From NCBI RefSeq assembly GCF_013407955.1, contig NZ_JACCBU010000001.1, positions 5,022,001-5,086,000 on the forward strand: a DNA stretch of 64,000 bases. Reading direction: 5' to 3'. Numbering within the stretch: the stretch's first letter is position 1; every line of letters starts with the position of its first letter. Below, one piece after another: positions 32,137 to 40,368 of this stretch. A model generated the notes under the pieces. That model was not told the origin of the DNA and searched no databases. It saw nothing but the letters and a program-made list of their open reading frames with translations. This DNA comes from Microlunatus parietis. Lineage in GTDB: Bacteria > Actinomycetota > Actinomycetes > Propionibacteriales > Propionibacteriaceae. Both the position numbers and the translations under genes were made by a program.

Positions 32137-33285
32137 ATGGCGACGAGCCGCAAGCGGAAGCAACGAAAGCAACGGGAGCCGTGGGGGCGAGTGCGGGAAC
32201 TCCCGTCTGGCCGGCACCAGGCGTCCTACGTGTACGAGGGCGCGACCCACAAGGCGACCTCGACCTTCGACACATTGCTGGACGCGCGAGCCTGGCTGAC
32301 GGCCGAACGGTCGTTGATCGACCGGGGGCTGTGGGTCCCCCTGGCCCGGCGGAACGCGACCGGGCTGCGGACGCTGGCCAGCTACGCGGAGGCCTGGTTC
32401 GCGGGTCGGGAGTTGAAGCCGCGCACCCGCAGGCACTACCGGGGCATCCTGGACCGGAGAATCATTCCGGACCTTGGTGATCATGAAATGGATAAGGTCA
32501 CCCCGGCGGATGTCCGGGCCTGGTACGCCACCCTGGACCCGACCGAGAAGACCGCGCGGGCCCATGCCTACAGCCTGCTGAAGACGATCTTCGCGACGGC
32601 GATTGATGAGGAAGTGATCACCATCGCCAACCCGTGCCGGATCAAGGCCGCCGGGCAGTCAAAGCGGCAGCGCAAGATCAAGCCTGCCTCCCTCGGTGAG
32701 CTTGAGGCCATCGTTACTGCGCTGCCGGACAAGTGGGGACTAATGATCATGTTCGCTTCATGGTGCGCGCTCCGGTTCGGCGAGCTGACCGAGCTGCGCC
32801 GTAGCGATCTTGATCTGAAGTCGGGGACCGGCGTGATCATGGTGACCAGGGGCGTGACCTGGGCTGGGAGCCCGGCCGAGCCGATCGTTGGCCCGCCGAA
32901 GTCTGATGCCGGGGTGCGGGACGTGGACATCCCGCCGCACCTGCTGCCGATGATCAAGGCGCACCTCAAGGACTGGGCGCAATGGGGCAAGGACGGGCTG
33001 CTGTTCCCGTCGCCGCGCCTGGGAAATCAGCTTCAGCACGGGTCGTTCTACAAGACCTGGGACGACGCCAGGAAGGCCGCAGGACGGCCTGATCTGCGGT
33101 TCCACGACCTGAGGCACACCGGGGCCGTACTCGCCGCTCAGAGTGGCGCTACCCTCGCCGAATTGATGGCGCGGTTGGGCCATTCCACCCCGGCGATGGC
33201 GATGCGGTATCAGCACGTGGCCGAGGGTCGGGGTGCTGAGATCGCCCGCCTGCTGTCGGCGAAGGTGACGGGGGCGACGGCATGA
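32137..33285 (+). CDS. int: Tyrosine integrase
   Basis: A protein of 382 residues from ATG 32137 with GAGGGAGG 7 bp upstream. N-terminal basic arm-binding part (RKRKQRKQREPWGR, YVYEGATHKATSTFDTLLDA), SAM-like core-binding domain (TLASYAEAWFAGRELKPRTR, about 85-105), then the catalytic domain with R213 (CALRFGE), H323-x-x-R326 (HDLRHTG), H349 (LGHST) and Y358 (MRYQH). All five catalytic residues are present, so the enzyme should be active. It mediates site-specific recombination at tRNA-Arg. Its stop overlaps the next gene by 4 bp. Confidence 0.95.
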   Translation: MATSRKRKQRKQREPWGRVRELPSGRHQASYVYEGATHKATSTFDTLLDARAWLTAERSLIDRGLWVPLARRNATGLRTLASYAEAWFAGRELKPRTRRHYRGILDRRIIPDLGDHEMDKVTPADVRAWYATLDPTEKTARAHAYSLLKTIFATAIDEEVITIANPCRIKAAGQSKRQRKIKPASLGELEAIVTALPDKWGLMIMFASWCALRFGELTELRRSDLDLKSGTGVIMVTRGVTWAGSPAEPIVGPPKSDAGVRDVDIPPHLLPMIKAHLKDWAQWGKDGLLFPSPRLGNQLQHGSFYKTWDDARKAAGRPDLRFHDLRHTGAVLAAQSGATLAELMARLGHSTPAMAMRYQHVAEGRGAEIARLLSAKVTGATA

Positions 33286-33578
33286 CCGACGATCATCAGG
33301 AAGTTGATCTTGGTCGCCCCACGAATCCTGAGGCCGTGTTGTTAGCTCGGTGCGGAGAGTGTTTCCGCCCTGTTGCGCACCTGGTCGTGCCGCCGGAAAC
33401 CGAGCGCACCCTCGCGGCTGTGGTTGAGGCCGGGGAGTGGGTGGCGGTACGGCGGCAAGGGTGCAAGTGTGCCGGTCCGCTGCCCATGATCGATGATCTT
33501 GAAACGGACATCAGACGCGCCCTTCGGCGAGGGCTGTATGGTCAGCCCACCAGTGCACCCGTGACCATCCGCGTCTAG
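33282..33578 (+). CDS. Small Cys-containing element protein
   Basis: A protein of 98 residues, ATG overlapping the integrase stop. Two Cys pairs, RCGECFRP (about 23-30) and GCKCAG (about 60-65), could form a zinc ribbon. The remainder is unremarkable, with an acidic-basic C-terminal helix (MIDDLETDIRRALRRGL). Function unknown; co-transcribed with int. Confidence 0.65.
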   Translation: MTDDHQEVDLGRPTNPEAVLLARCGECFRPVAHLVVPPETERTLAAVVEAGEWVAVRRQGCKCAGPLPMIDDLETDIRRALRRGLYGQPTSAPVTIRV

Positions 33579-33600
33579 ACAGAAGTGGACCAGCTGTGTA

Positions 33601-33695
33601 GCGTGGCCGTCAGAACTTGATCAACAAGCTCCCTCGGTCGGCCACGCGCGGTGGACAAGTGCGGTGCAGAGCGGCCGCCTCTTTCTGAGAGGCGG
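33601..33695 (+). promoter_or_regulatory. Two hairpins upstream of the excisionase-like gene
   Basis: GCGTGGCC (33601-33608) pairs with GGCCACGC (33640-33647), and CCGCCTC (33675-33681) pairs with GAGGCGG (33689-33695), the latter ending 7 bp before the ATG at 33703. The second would bury the ribosome site, suggesting translational control or a terminator before the excisionase-like gene. Confidence 0.4.
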
Positions 33696-33702
33696 TTTCG
33701 CT

Positions 33703-33894
33703 ATGCCCGCACGTCGGTATCTGAGCCTGTCCGAGGCTGCCGAGTATCTGGGAATCAACGTCCGCACCCTGCGGCGTGCCATCGCCGATGGGCGTATTGA
33801 CGGCTACCGAATCGGTGATCGAATCGTTCGTGTTGATCTTGATCAAATTGAGCAGTCGCTGTTGATCAAGATCCCGACGGCTGTGGGTCGGTGA
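33703..33894 (+). CDS. Excisionase-type helix-turn-helix protein
   Basis: A protein of 63 residues from ATG 33703. MerR/Xis-like winged helix: YLSLSEAAEYLGINVRTLRR (about 5-24), AIADGRIDGYRIGDRIVRV and a final DLDQIEQSLL. This is the HTH_17 layout used by excisionases and plasmid regulators. Proximity to int makes a recombination directionality factor likely (inference). Confidence 0.8.
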   Translation: MPARRYLSLSEAAEYLGINVRTLRRAIADGRIDGYRIGDRIVRVDLDQIEQSLLIKIPTAVGR

Positions 33895-33923
33895 TCATGA
33901 TTTCGCCACCTAGGAGAAGAGTC

Positions 33924-33950
33924 GGCCCCAGCGCATCGAGCACTGGGGCC
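33924..33950 (+). terminator. Strong hairpin after the excisionase-like gene
   Basis: GGCCCCAG (33924-33931) and CTGGGGCC (33943-33950), perfect 8-bp stem with an 11-base loop, 30 bp after the stop. Likely rho-independent-like terminator without a U-run. Confidence 0.55.
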
Positions 33951-34051
33951 GCCCCTCACCGAAAGAGTGATCAACATAGGAGTTCAGACTCCGCTGTCAC
34001 CCTAGCACCGGGGTACGGGTCCGGCGAGGGCTCGCGCGAAGCGGGGTCGGC

Positions 34052-34348
34052 GTGACCGGGTTCAAGATCAGATGGTCGGCCACGGTGGCCGAGATGCTCG
34101 GCGCGAAGGCGATCACGGCCGATGCCGACATTCCCGACGATGCCCCGGAGGTGCTGAAGCAGGGGCTCGCGTATCGGAAGATCGTCAACACGGGCGATCC
34201 CTGCCCCGGTTGCGGGGTCCGGGTGGCTCCGCCGACCCGCGCCGAGTTGCGGCAGGCCCAGCGGAGCCGCGTGTTGATCATGTCTGACGTGCATCATGCG
34301 CGTGATTGTCCGGGATCGCTGCGGGGATTCGGGGGTCGCGGTGAGTGA
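34052..34348 (+). CDS. Small zinc-finger-like element protein
   Basis: A protein of 98 residues from GTG 34052. PCPGCGVRVAPP (about 50-61) and HHARDCPGSL (about 81-90) give a C-x-x-C plus H-H-x-x-x-C set that could bind zinc. It overlaps the PrimPol-helicase start by 8 bp and is likely translated with it. Function unknown. Confidence 0.6.
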   Translation: MTGFKIRWSATVAEMLGAKAITADADIPDDAPEVLKQGLAYRKIVNTGDPCPGCGVRVAPPTRAELRQAQRSRVLIMSDVHHARDCPGSLRGFGGRGE

Positions 34349-36560
34349 GGCGGCGACCGTCCCGATCGGTGATGATCATGAGTCCGATGCGGCCCTTGAG
34401 GCGGTCCGCGAGTTGATCAAGGCCGGGGCCCCGGTGTTCTTGGCTCGCCCGGCGATGCGGTACCGCAGCTGGGACCCCGGCGGGGGCGATGGCGGGACCG
34501 GCTACCGGCTCCCGCCCGGCTGGCAGGCGACCGAGCCGGACCTCTCGGTCCTCGATCGATGGCAACCGGGGGACGCGCTGGCCATGGTCGGCGGGGTGCT
34601 GTTCGACGTGATCGACACCGACCGGCAGCACGACGGCGAGGCGGCCCGTGATCAACTTCGGGCGGCCGGACTGTGGCCGACCACATACGGCACCGTTGCC
34701 ACGCCCTCGGGTGGCCTGCATGAGTACGTCACGCCGCTCGGGATCGGGAAGGACAACGGCGGTGCGGTCGGCCCGGGGATTGACCTGGTCGGCGGCCTGC
34801 CGGATGGGTCCGGCCGGGGGTTTGTATTCCTGCCGCCGACCAGTCGACTGTCCAAGATCACCGGGGAGGTCCGGCGGTATCGGTGGACCGAGCCCCTGGT
34901 GCTGGGCGAGGGTGCCGGGGACGATAGCGGGGCCGCGCTGGCGGAGCGGGTCCGGGCCGCCCGTGGGCGGCCCGTAACGCCCGATCAGGGGCACTCGGGG
35001 GTGTCGGCGGTGCTGTCGCTGCCGGTGAGCCCGGCCGTGTCGCTGTCGGCCGACCAGCGGACCCGGGCACGCCTGTACGTCGAGGCGGCGATCAAGGGGA
35101 TCAAGGCCGAGCTCGCGGCGTCGGCGGGGTGGCCCGAGGGGCACCGGGATGATCATGGGCGCGGGTGGGAGAGGATGCAGGCCGACGCGGCGCTGCGGCT
35201 GGCATCGCTGGCGCGGGCGGACTGGAACGATCTGGACCTCGGCGCGGCGAAGGCGGCGTTCATGTCCGCCGCGCCGACCAGCGGCCGGTGGACCGTCCGT
35301 GATGTTGATCAGAAGTGGACCTCGCAGGCCCGGCGGGCGACCGAGGCGCGGATGCCAGACCTCGCCGAGTTGGTGATCGGCGACGGGGTCCCGGTTGTGA
35401 CCGGTGATCAGGTTCCGATCGCGACGTTGGCGACGGCCGACGTTCAGGGCGAGGCAGGGGAGGACACGGCTCAGGACTACGAGACGAGGGTCGCGAGAGA
35501 GGCGGCCCGTATCCGGATTCGCCGCGATGCCCGCCGGATCGTTGATGCCGAGGATCAGCCTCCTGCGCCGCCGTTCGACATCGGTACCCTCGCCGAGATC
35601 CTGGCCCGCCCCGAGGAGCCACCGGCCCGGATTGATCAACTAATGCCGTGGGAAGGGTCCCTGCTGATCGCGGCGCAGCGCAAGACCGGGAAGTCAACTC
35701 TGGTGCTGAACATCGCTCGGAGTTTGATCACCGGCGAGCCGCTGCTAGGTAGGTTCCAGGTCCGACCGGTGTCGGGAACCGTCGCCCTTCTGAACTTCGA
35801 GGTATCGGGCACGCAGGTTGCACGGTGGGCGGACGAAGTCGGGGTGCCGCGTGATCAGCTTCATCTGGTCAACCTGCGCGGTCGGCGGAATCCGTTCATC
35901 GAGCCCGAAGACCTGGAACGTCTTGCCCGCGAGCTACGCGGCCGTGAGGTCGAAACCCTGATCGTTGATCCGTTCGGTCGCGCCTATCCGGATACCGACC
36001 AGGAGCACCCTGGCCCGGTCCAACGCTGGCTGGTGCAGCTTGATCAATTCGCCCGTGCCGATGTCGGCGCGCGGGATGTGATCTTGACGACCCACACCGG
36101 ATGGAATGGCGAACGAACCCGTGGCAGTTCGGCCCAGGAGGACTGGGCGGATTCCATCCTGACCATGGTCAAGGACGATCCACCGGATGGCGACGGAGCC
36201 CGGTACCTGCGCGCGATCGGCCGCGATGTTGATCTTGACGAGGAGCGGCTCGACTACGACTCGGACTCCCGGCAGCTAACCATGAGCGGGGCCGGTGGTC
36301 GGCGCAAGGCTCGCGCGTCCGAGAAGGTCGCCGCGATGATCCCGGTGATCGAGAGGGTGGTCGCCGACAGCCCGGGAATCACGACTCGCTACCTCCGCGA
36401 CGCGGCTCGCCGGGTGGCGGGCGAGGGGTGTCGCAACGGCGACATCGACAGTGCGATCAAGCGCGCCGAAGAGCTAGGAAACATCCGGGTCGAATCCGGC
36501 GGACCAGGCCGTCCAACGCATCACTACCCGGTCCAGGAGGCGAGTCCCGATGTCGTTTAA
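34341..36560 (+). CDS. PrimPol-helicase replication protein
   Basis: A protein of 739 residues from GTG 34341. Residues about 30-220 form a bifunctional primase-polymerase domain: DVIDTDRQHDG (catalytic acidic pair, about 87-97), ATPSGGLHEYV (H127) and GIDLVGGLPDGSGRG. Residues about 430-660 are a RecA/RepA-like helicase: Walker A AAQRKTGKSTLVLNIARSL (about 444-462), Walker B LIVDPFGRAYPD and ILTTHTGWNG. A winged-helix-like region closes the protein. It would initiate replication of the excised element. The iteron-like cluster begins 6 bp downstream. Confidence 0.85.
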   Translation: MSEAATVPIGDDHESDAALEAVRELIKAGAPVFLARPAMRYRSWDPGGGDGGTGYRLPPGWQATEPDLSVLDRWQPGDALAMVGGVLFDVIDTDRQHDGEAARDQLRAAGLWPTTYGTVATPSGGLHEYVTPLGIGKDNGGAVGPGIDLVGGLPDGSGRGFVFLPPTSRLSKITGEVRRYRWTEPLVLGEGAGDDSGAALAERVRAARGRPVTPDQGHSGVSAVLSLPVSPAVSLSADQRTRARLYVEAAIKGIKAELAASAGWPEGHRDDHGRGWERMQADAALRLASLARADWNDLDLGAAKAAFMSAAPTSGRWTVRDVDQKWTSQARRATEARMPDLAELVIGDGVPVVTGDQVPIATLATADVQGEAGEDTAQDYETRVAREAARIRIRRDARRIVDAEDQPPAPPFDIGTLAEILARPEEPPARIDQLMPWEGSLLIAAQRKTGKSTLVLNIARSLITGEPLLGRFQVRPVSGTVALLNFEVSGTQVARWADEVGVPRDQLHLVNLRGRRNPFIEPEDLERLARELRGREVETLIVDPFGRAYPDTDQEHPGPVQRWLVQLDQFARADVGARDVILTTHTGWNGERTRGSSAQEDWADSILTMVKDDPPDGDGARYLRAIGRDVDLDEERLDYDSDSRQLTMSGAGGRRKARASEKVAAMIPVIERVVADSPGITTRYLRDAARRVAGEGCRNGDIDSAIKRAEELGNIRVESGGPGRPTHHYPVQEASPDVV

Positions 36561-36565
36561 CCAGC

Positions 36566-36689
36566 GTGTGCCCGGGTGTGCCCGAGTGTGCCCGGGGCAC
36601 GGTGGTGGTGGTGTGCCCCGTGCCTGTATAGGGGCACACCACCCACGGCACACCCGGGCCGGGGTGCGATCAGTGAAATCGGGGCACAC
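36566..36689. repeat. Iteron-like cluster, candidate replication origin
   Basis: GTGTGCCCG occurs three times at exact 10-bp spacing (36566, 36576, 36586), again as GTGTGCCCC at 36611, and inverted as GGGGCACAC at 36631 and 36681 and GGCACACCC at 36647. The 36610-36619 and 36631-36640 copies form a perfect 10-bp hairpin with an 11-base loop. Placement right after the PrimPol-helicase gene is where element origins usually lie. A packaging site or terminator are alternatives. Confidence 0.55.
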
Positions 36690-36830
36690 CACACCCCAGC
36701 CCGGGAAGGCCCACGGTGGATCTGCACTTGCCAACAGCCGCACGGACCCCTCCTGGCGAGCCGGGTCCGGTTCATGATCACCTATGTAAATTCCCCATCC
36801 GGAACCTTCGGTCTGGGCAGAAAATTCGCT

Positions 36831-37046
36831 ATGCCCAAGGGGGCGACGACGGGCCCGGGGGAGGGGATGGGGCCCCACATGATCACCCGCAGCCTGGGGC
36901 CGGGCACGTGGCGAGCGCGGCTGTTAGCGACCCGAACCCCGCGCGGGTCGGGATCGCCGGGAACCCCGACACCGATCGACCTGATCGCGGGAGCCGTTGC
37001 CCGTGATCATGAAGCCCAATCGAACACAAGACACAACCGGAAGTAG
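36831..37046 (+). CDS. Possible small element protein
   Basis: A 71-codon frame beginning MPKGATTGPGEGMGPHMITR, rich in Gly, Pro, Arg and Thr, ending 9 bp before the next gene. The context before its ATG (TTCGCTATGCCC) repeats that of the excisionase-like gene. Codon pattern is plausible, but no family is recognised. Confidence 0.35.
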   Translation: MPKGATTGPGEGMGPHMITRSLGPGTWRARLLATRTPRGSGSPGTPTPIDLIAGAVARDHEAQSNTRHNRK

Positions 37047-37055
37047 GAGCATCGA

Positions 37056-37328
37056 ATGAAGATCAAGATCGGATTGACTGTCGCCGACCAACGCCGCGCG
37101 TTGAATGTGATCAGCGCGTACCTACGCGAGGACGGACCGGCGATGCAGGCCGCGCTTCAGGACGCGTTGACTGCCGATCGCGCGGGCGAGTTGCTGCTGT
37201 CGGTGCCGCACGTCCTCAAGCAGGCGTTCCCGGAGATGGGAGGCCGGGAGTTCGCGGTCTGGCTGAAGCAGTCCACGCTGGCCGCCGTCCGCGCCGAGCA
37301 TGATCACGAACCGGGGGACGCAGCATGA
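37056..37328 (+). CDS. Hypothetical element protein
   Basis: A protein of 90 residues from ATG 37056 with AGGAG 8 bp upstream. Predicted helical: VADQRRALNVISAYLREDGP, ALTADRAGELLLSV and EFAVWLKQSTLAAV. The next gene starts in its stop (ATGA), so it belongs to the scaffold-capsid transcription unit. Could be a small head or packaging accessory protein; unproven. Confidence 0.65.
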   Translation: MKIKIGLTVADQRRALNVISAYLREDGPAMQAALQDALTADRAGELLLSVPHVLKQAFPEMGGREFAVWLKQSTLAAVRAEHDHEPGDAA

Positions 37329-38023
37329 CCGACACCGATACCGACGCCGCCGACACCGCTGCGGCCCCTGGCCGCCGTGCCGGGCCCGGGGTTGCCCAGG
37401 ACACCGGGGAGCGGGCGACAGGCCCGCAGCGGGGCGCTGACGGCCGCGCAGCGGCACCCCCGGCCAACCAAGGGGGGCCGGGTGGCGAGCAGCCCCCGGC
37501 CCTGCGCGACGCCGGGCGGCCGCACGACCCCCCGGGGTCATCGGATGAGGAGGGGGATCGTGACGACCGGCAGGGGGATGGTGATCGTGACGCCCGGCAG
37601 GGGGATGGTGATCATGACCCCCGGCCGGATCGCGAGGCGGCCCGGTACCGGCGACAACTCCGGGAGGTGGAGAGCGAGCGCGACGGGCTCCGGGCGCAAC
37701 TCGACCAGACCCGCCGGGACATGATCACGAACCAGCCGTTGACCCATCGGCCCGAGACTGGTGGGGTGCAGCGGCTGTCCAACCCGGCCGACCTGTTTGA
37801 GTACGGCGATGTTGATCTTGGCGCGCTGTTCCCGGAGGGGCGGTTCGACGCCGAGGCCCTCGCGGCGAGGCTGGCCGACTTGTACCGGGAGCGGCCGCGC
37901 CTGTTCGAACGGGACCGGATCGCCCCGGTGATCAAGGCCGAGGGCAAGACTCCCGGCCCGGGCAGGGCGTCGGCTACGACTTGGAAGGACGCCCTGGATC
38001 GGGCCATGCAGGCCGCCGACTAG
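37325..38023 (+). CDS. Scaffold-like protein preceding the capsid gene
   Basis: A protein of 232 residues. The N-terminal 100 residues are disordered and rich in Asp, Gly and Arg, with a 9-residue internal repeat. A coiled coil follows (YRRQLREVESERDGLRAQLD, about 99-118), then a folded C-terminal part (LFEYGDVDLGALFPEG, AARLADLYRERPRLFE). Position immediately upstream of an HK97-type capsid gene, coiled coil and acidic disorder match phage scaffolding proteins (inference). Confidence 0.65.
   Translation: MTDTDTDAADTAAAPGRRAGPGVAQDTGERATGPQRGADGRAAAPPANQGGPGGEQPPALRDAGRPHDPPGSSDEEGDRDDRQGDGDRDARQGDGDHDPRPDREAARYRRQLREVESERDGLRAQLDQTRRDMITNQPLTHRPETGGVQRLSNPADLFEYGDVDLGALFPEGRFDAEALAARLADLYRERPRLFERDRIAPVIKAEGKTPGPGRASATTWKDALDRAMQAAD
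37567..37620 (+). repeat. 27-bp tandem repeat inside the scaffold-like gene
   Basis: The unit CCGGCAGGGGGATGGTGATC continues to 27 bp and is repeated once with single changes, encoding two copies of RQGDGD(R/H)D(A/P). The period is nine codons, so copy-number change would keep the frame. Confidence 0.6.
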
Positions 38024-38199
38024 CGGCATTGCAATGTAGGGTGCTGGTTGATCATTCGGGTACCGGCCGTGCCGGACCGATCATGATCACGAAGGCCCCA
38101 GGTTGGGCAGCACGGTAAGGCCAGCGGCCGCCGCGCGGAGATTCATTCCGTGTAGGCGGCCGTTCGCGTTCTCGCGGGCCGCCGGAGAGCAAGCCCAAC

Positions 38200-39051
38200 A
38201 TGCCTATGTACACCGCCGACGCCGCCCAGGCGTGGCTCCCGCAAGACATCGGTGATCTTGTCACTCGCCCGGTCACCCAGGAATCCGTCGCGATCACGGC
38301 CGCCGGATCGATCCGCGCGTCCGAGGACGCCAACTCCTACCGGGTGCCCCTGGTCGCCGCCGACCCGACCGCCGCCTGGACGGCCGAGGGTGCCGAGATC
38401 ACCGCGACCGATGCCCAATTTGACGAGGTCGCCGACACCTTTCACAAGCTCGCCGGGCTGACGATCATCAGCCGGGAGTTGGCCGAGGACACTTCCCCCG
38501 ACGCCGCCCAACAGGTCGGGTTCGGTCTGGCCCGCGACATCGCCCGCAAGCTCGATGCCGCCTTCTTCGGCAGCCGTGGCGCGTCCACGTTGCAGCCCCT
38601 CGGGCTGGCCGACCTGACCGGGACCAACACGATCGACGCCGGAGCCGCCTGGGGTAACGCCGATCCGTTCACCGAGGCTGTCTATGCCGCCGAGGGCGAG
38701 GGGGCCGCGCTGTCCGCGTTCGTGGCCAACCCGGTTGACGCGCTGGCCCTGTCCTCGATCAAGGAGCAGACCGGTTCCAACAAGGCCCTGTTGCAGCCCG
38801 ACGCCACCCAGGCCAACCGGCGGCTGGTGGCCGGTGTCCCGTTGCTGACCAGCCCGGCGGTCGCACCCGGCACCGTGTGGGGCATCCCGGGCGCCGGACG
38901 GGTGGTGATCGTGATCCGCGACGATGTCCGGCTCGAGATCAGCCGCGAGGCCTACTTTTCCTCCGACCGGGTCGGGGTCAAGGCGACCTTGCGCGCAACG
39001 TTCCTATACCCGCACGAGCTCGCGATCCAGGAGATCAGCCTTACCCCCTGA
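38200..39051 (+). CDS. HK97-type phage major capsid protein
   Basis: A protein of 283 residues. HK97-fold signatures: N-arm start AAQAWLPQDIGDLVTRPV, then YRVPLVAADPTAAWTAEG (typical V-P...A-x-W-x-x-E-G), FHKLAGLTIISRELAEDTS (spine helix entry), ARDIARKLDAAFFGSRG, a P-loop-like LALSSIKEQTGSNKALLQPD, VAGVPLLTSPAVAPGTVWG and a closing RATFLYPHELAIQEI. The length equals the mature core, without a protease-cleaved delta domain, in line with a separate scaffold gene. No prohead protease is seen. It would form the element's own capsid shell. Confidence 0.9.
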   Translation: MPMYTADAAQAWLPQDIGDLVTRPVTQESVAITAAGSIRASEDANSYRVPLVAADPTAAWTAEGAEITATDAQFDEVADTFHKLAGLTIISRELAEDTSPDAAQQVGFGLARDIARKLDAAFFGSRGASTLQPLGLADLTGTNTIDAGAAWGNADPFTEAVYAAEGEGAALSAFVANPVDALALSSIKEQTGSNKALLQPDATQANRRLVAGVPLLTSPAVAPGTVWGIPGAGRVVIVIRDDVRLEISREAYFSSDRVGVKATLRATFLYPHELAIQEISLTP

Positions 39052-39060
39052 ATCGTGATC

Positions 39061-39402
39061 ATGGACCCGGTCGGCACAGTTGGTGATCTTGCGTCTCGGC
39101 GGCGGCGCGTTCCACCGCCGCCGGGACCGACCGCGCCGGGTGTCCTACTCGCCGACGCGTCAGCCGTGGACCCGGGCGGCGTGTCCAGCGCCGCCGTGGC
39201 CAGCACTGACCCCGGGCCCGCCCATGATCACCGCCTGCGCCATGGTCACCGGACCATGGTCAAGGCCGCACCGGGGGCGAGGCGTGGGATCGATCCGGCC
39301 GACCGCCGGGGCCCCCGATCACCCTTCTCGACTGCGGCTCCGGCAGGCGTTCATGATCAACACGATCCCGCGCCCCCGATCTGCCGGTTCGGCGTCGGCT
39401 GA
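39061..39402 (+). pseudogene. Probable decayed head-tail connector gene
   Basis: Directly after the capsid gene an ATG frame starts MDPVGTVGDLASR and later gives GVLLADASAVDPGG, resembling gp6-like connectors (start x-x-D-L-A-x-R, then LLADAS). Between and after these, sensible continuation alternates with another frame (RLGGGAF; PPMITACAMVTG), suggesting frameshifts. The position fits a connector. Similarity was judged by eye and is weak. Confidence 0.35.
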
Positions 39403-39476
39403 CCACAAGCAAAGGCCCGCAGGCCGCGACCACCCGGCCGCGAGCCTGCGGGCCCGTGTTGACCAGACCTAGTTGA

Positions 39477-39863
39477 TCATGCCCCCGCCGCAATCCGCCC
39501 CAACCGCAGCGACGCCCGATAGGCGACAGTGGCCAATGCCTCGGCCTCCCCGGCCGTGAGTCGGACCGCGTCGGCGCTGACCTCGATCACGGGCGGCAGC
39601 AGTTCCACCCGTCCGACCTCGCCGAACTCATCGGCGATGATCACCACCCGGACCGCCAGGCCATCGGCACCGGACACGGTCCCGACCTCCAACTCGTGGC
39701 GTCGGTTTACCGCATCATGATTCCCGACCGTGTACGGGTGGCCCGGCTCGCCTAGACACCACCACGGACACGGCACCGTGGCGGCCCGCTGTCGGCCGTC
39801 AGTGTCTCGGTAGGTGTCCAGGGCGTGATTGCGCGCGGGTTTGTCAATAGGCTCGTTGGCCAT
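39477..39863 (-). CDS. DUF6907-type protein
   Basis: A protein of 128 residues, opposite in strand to the rest of the element. The core VPCPWWCLGEPGHPYTVGNH (P-x-W-C ... H, about 30-49) and later EVSADAVRLTAGEAEALATV match, from memory, DUF6907, a family frequent in actinobacterial mobile elements and Streptomyces. Cys/His residues may bind metal. Possible regulatory or accessory role. Confidence 0.7.
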   Translation of the reverse strand: MANEPIDKPARNHALDTYRDTDGRQRAATVPCPWWCLGEPGHPYTVGNHDAVNRRHELEVGTVSGADGLAVRVVIIADEFGEVGRVELLPPVIEVSADAVRLTAGEAEALATVAYRASLRLGRIAAGA

Positions 39864-40368
39864 GATCGACTCCTAGTTGTGTAGGTGTTCGGTCTAGGCC
39901 CGGGCCGGTGTTGACGCACCGGCTCGGGCCGCTTGGCTGTGACCCTAGATCGGCAGCGCGGCGGCGGCTAGCGACGGTTCAGAACGTGGGCTGCGGGCCG
40001 CAGGGCGGGCCCGTGGCGAACCGGCGAGTCGGGGCCGGGACCCGGGCCAACCTCGCCGACCACGGAGCCCGCTACGCCGGGCGCTCGTTCGCCCGCCCGC
40101 AGCCGTGGCCGATTGGCCGCTTGAGGGGATCGTCCCGGGTCGGCGGCGCTGCCCGCGAGCACCCGCCCACAACCCACGGCGGCCCCGTGGTGAACCCAAG
40201 CCCGGGACACCGCCCTGGTCAGCGTCCGGGCGTGTCTCGCGGCCGCGCTTGTCGGCGGCCCCGGCCATTGACCGGCCGACCCGGGCCGCTGAAGGCGTCG
40301 CGTATTGCACATATGTTGCACGCGACCGTGAGATTTGCGCCGATTCGGCCTCTGACTAGGCCGAACAG
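39864..40368. other. Right-end non-coding stretch of the element
   Basis: No convincing gene. It holds a 19-bp direct repeat (GGCGG[G/C]CCCGTGG[C/T]GAACC) at 40004-40022 and 40178-40196, 17/19 identical, 174 bp apart. It may represent recombination or packaging signals near attR, or remnants of lost genes. Confidence 0.4.

Noticed and set aside
33703-33894. Phage repressor
   Set aside because: At 63 residues with a MerR/Xis-type HTH and no oligomerisation domain, excisionase is the simpler reading.
36566-36689. CRISPR array
   Set aside because: Repeats are 9-10 bp without spacers of constant unique sequence and no cas genes are near.
37325-38023. Terminase small subunit
   Set aside because: No helix-turn-helix start or terminase motif; coiled coil and disorder fit a scaffold better.
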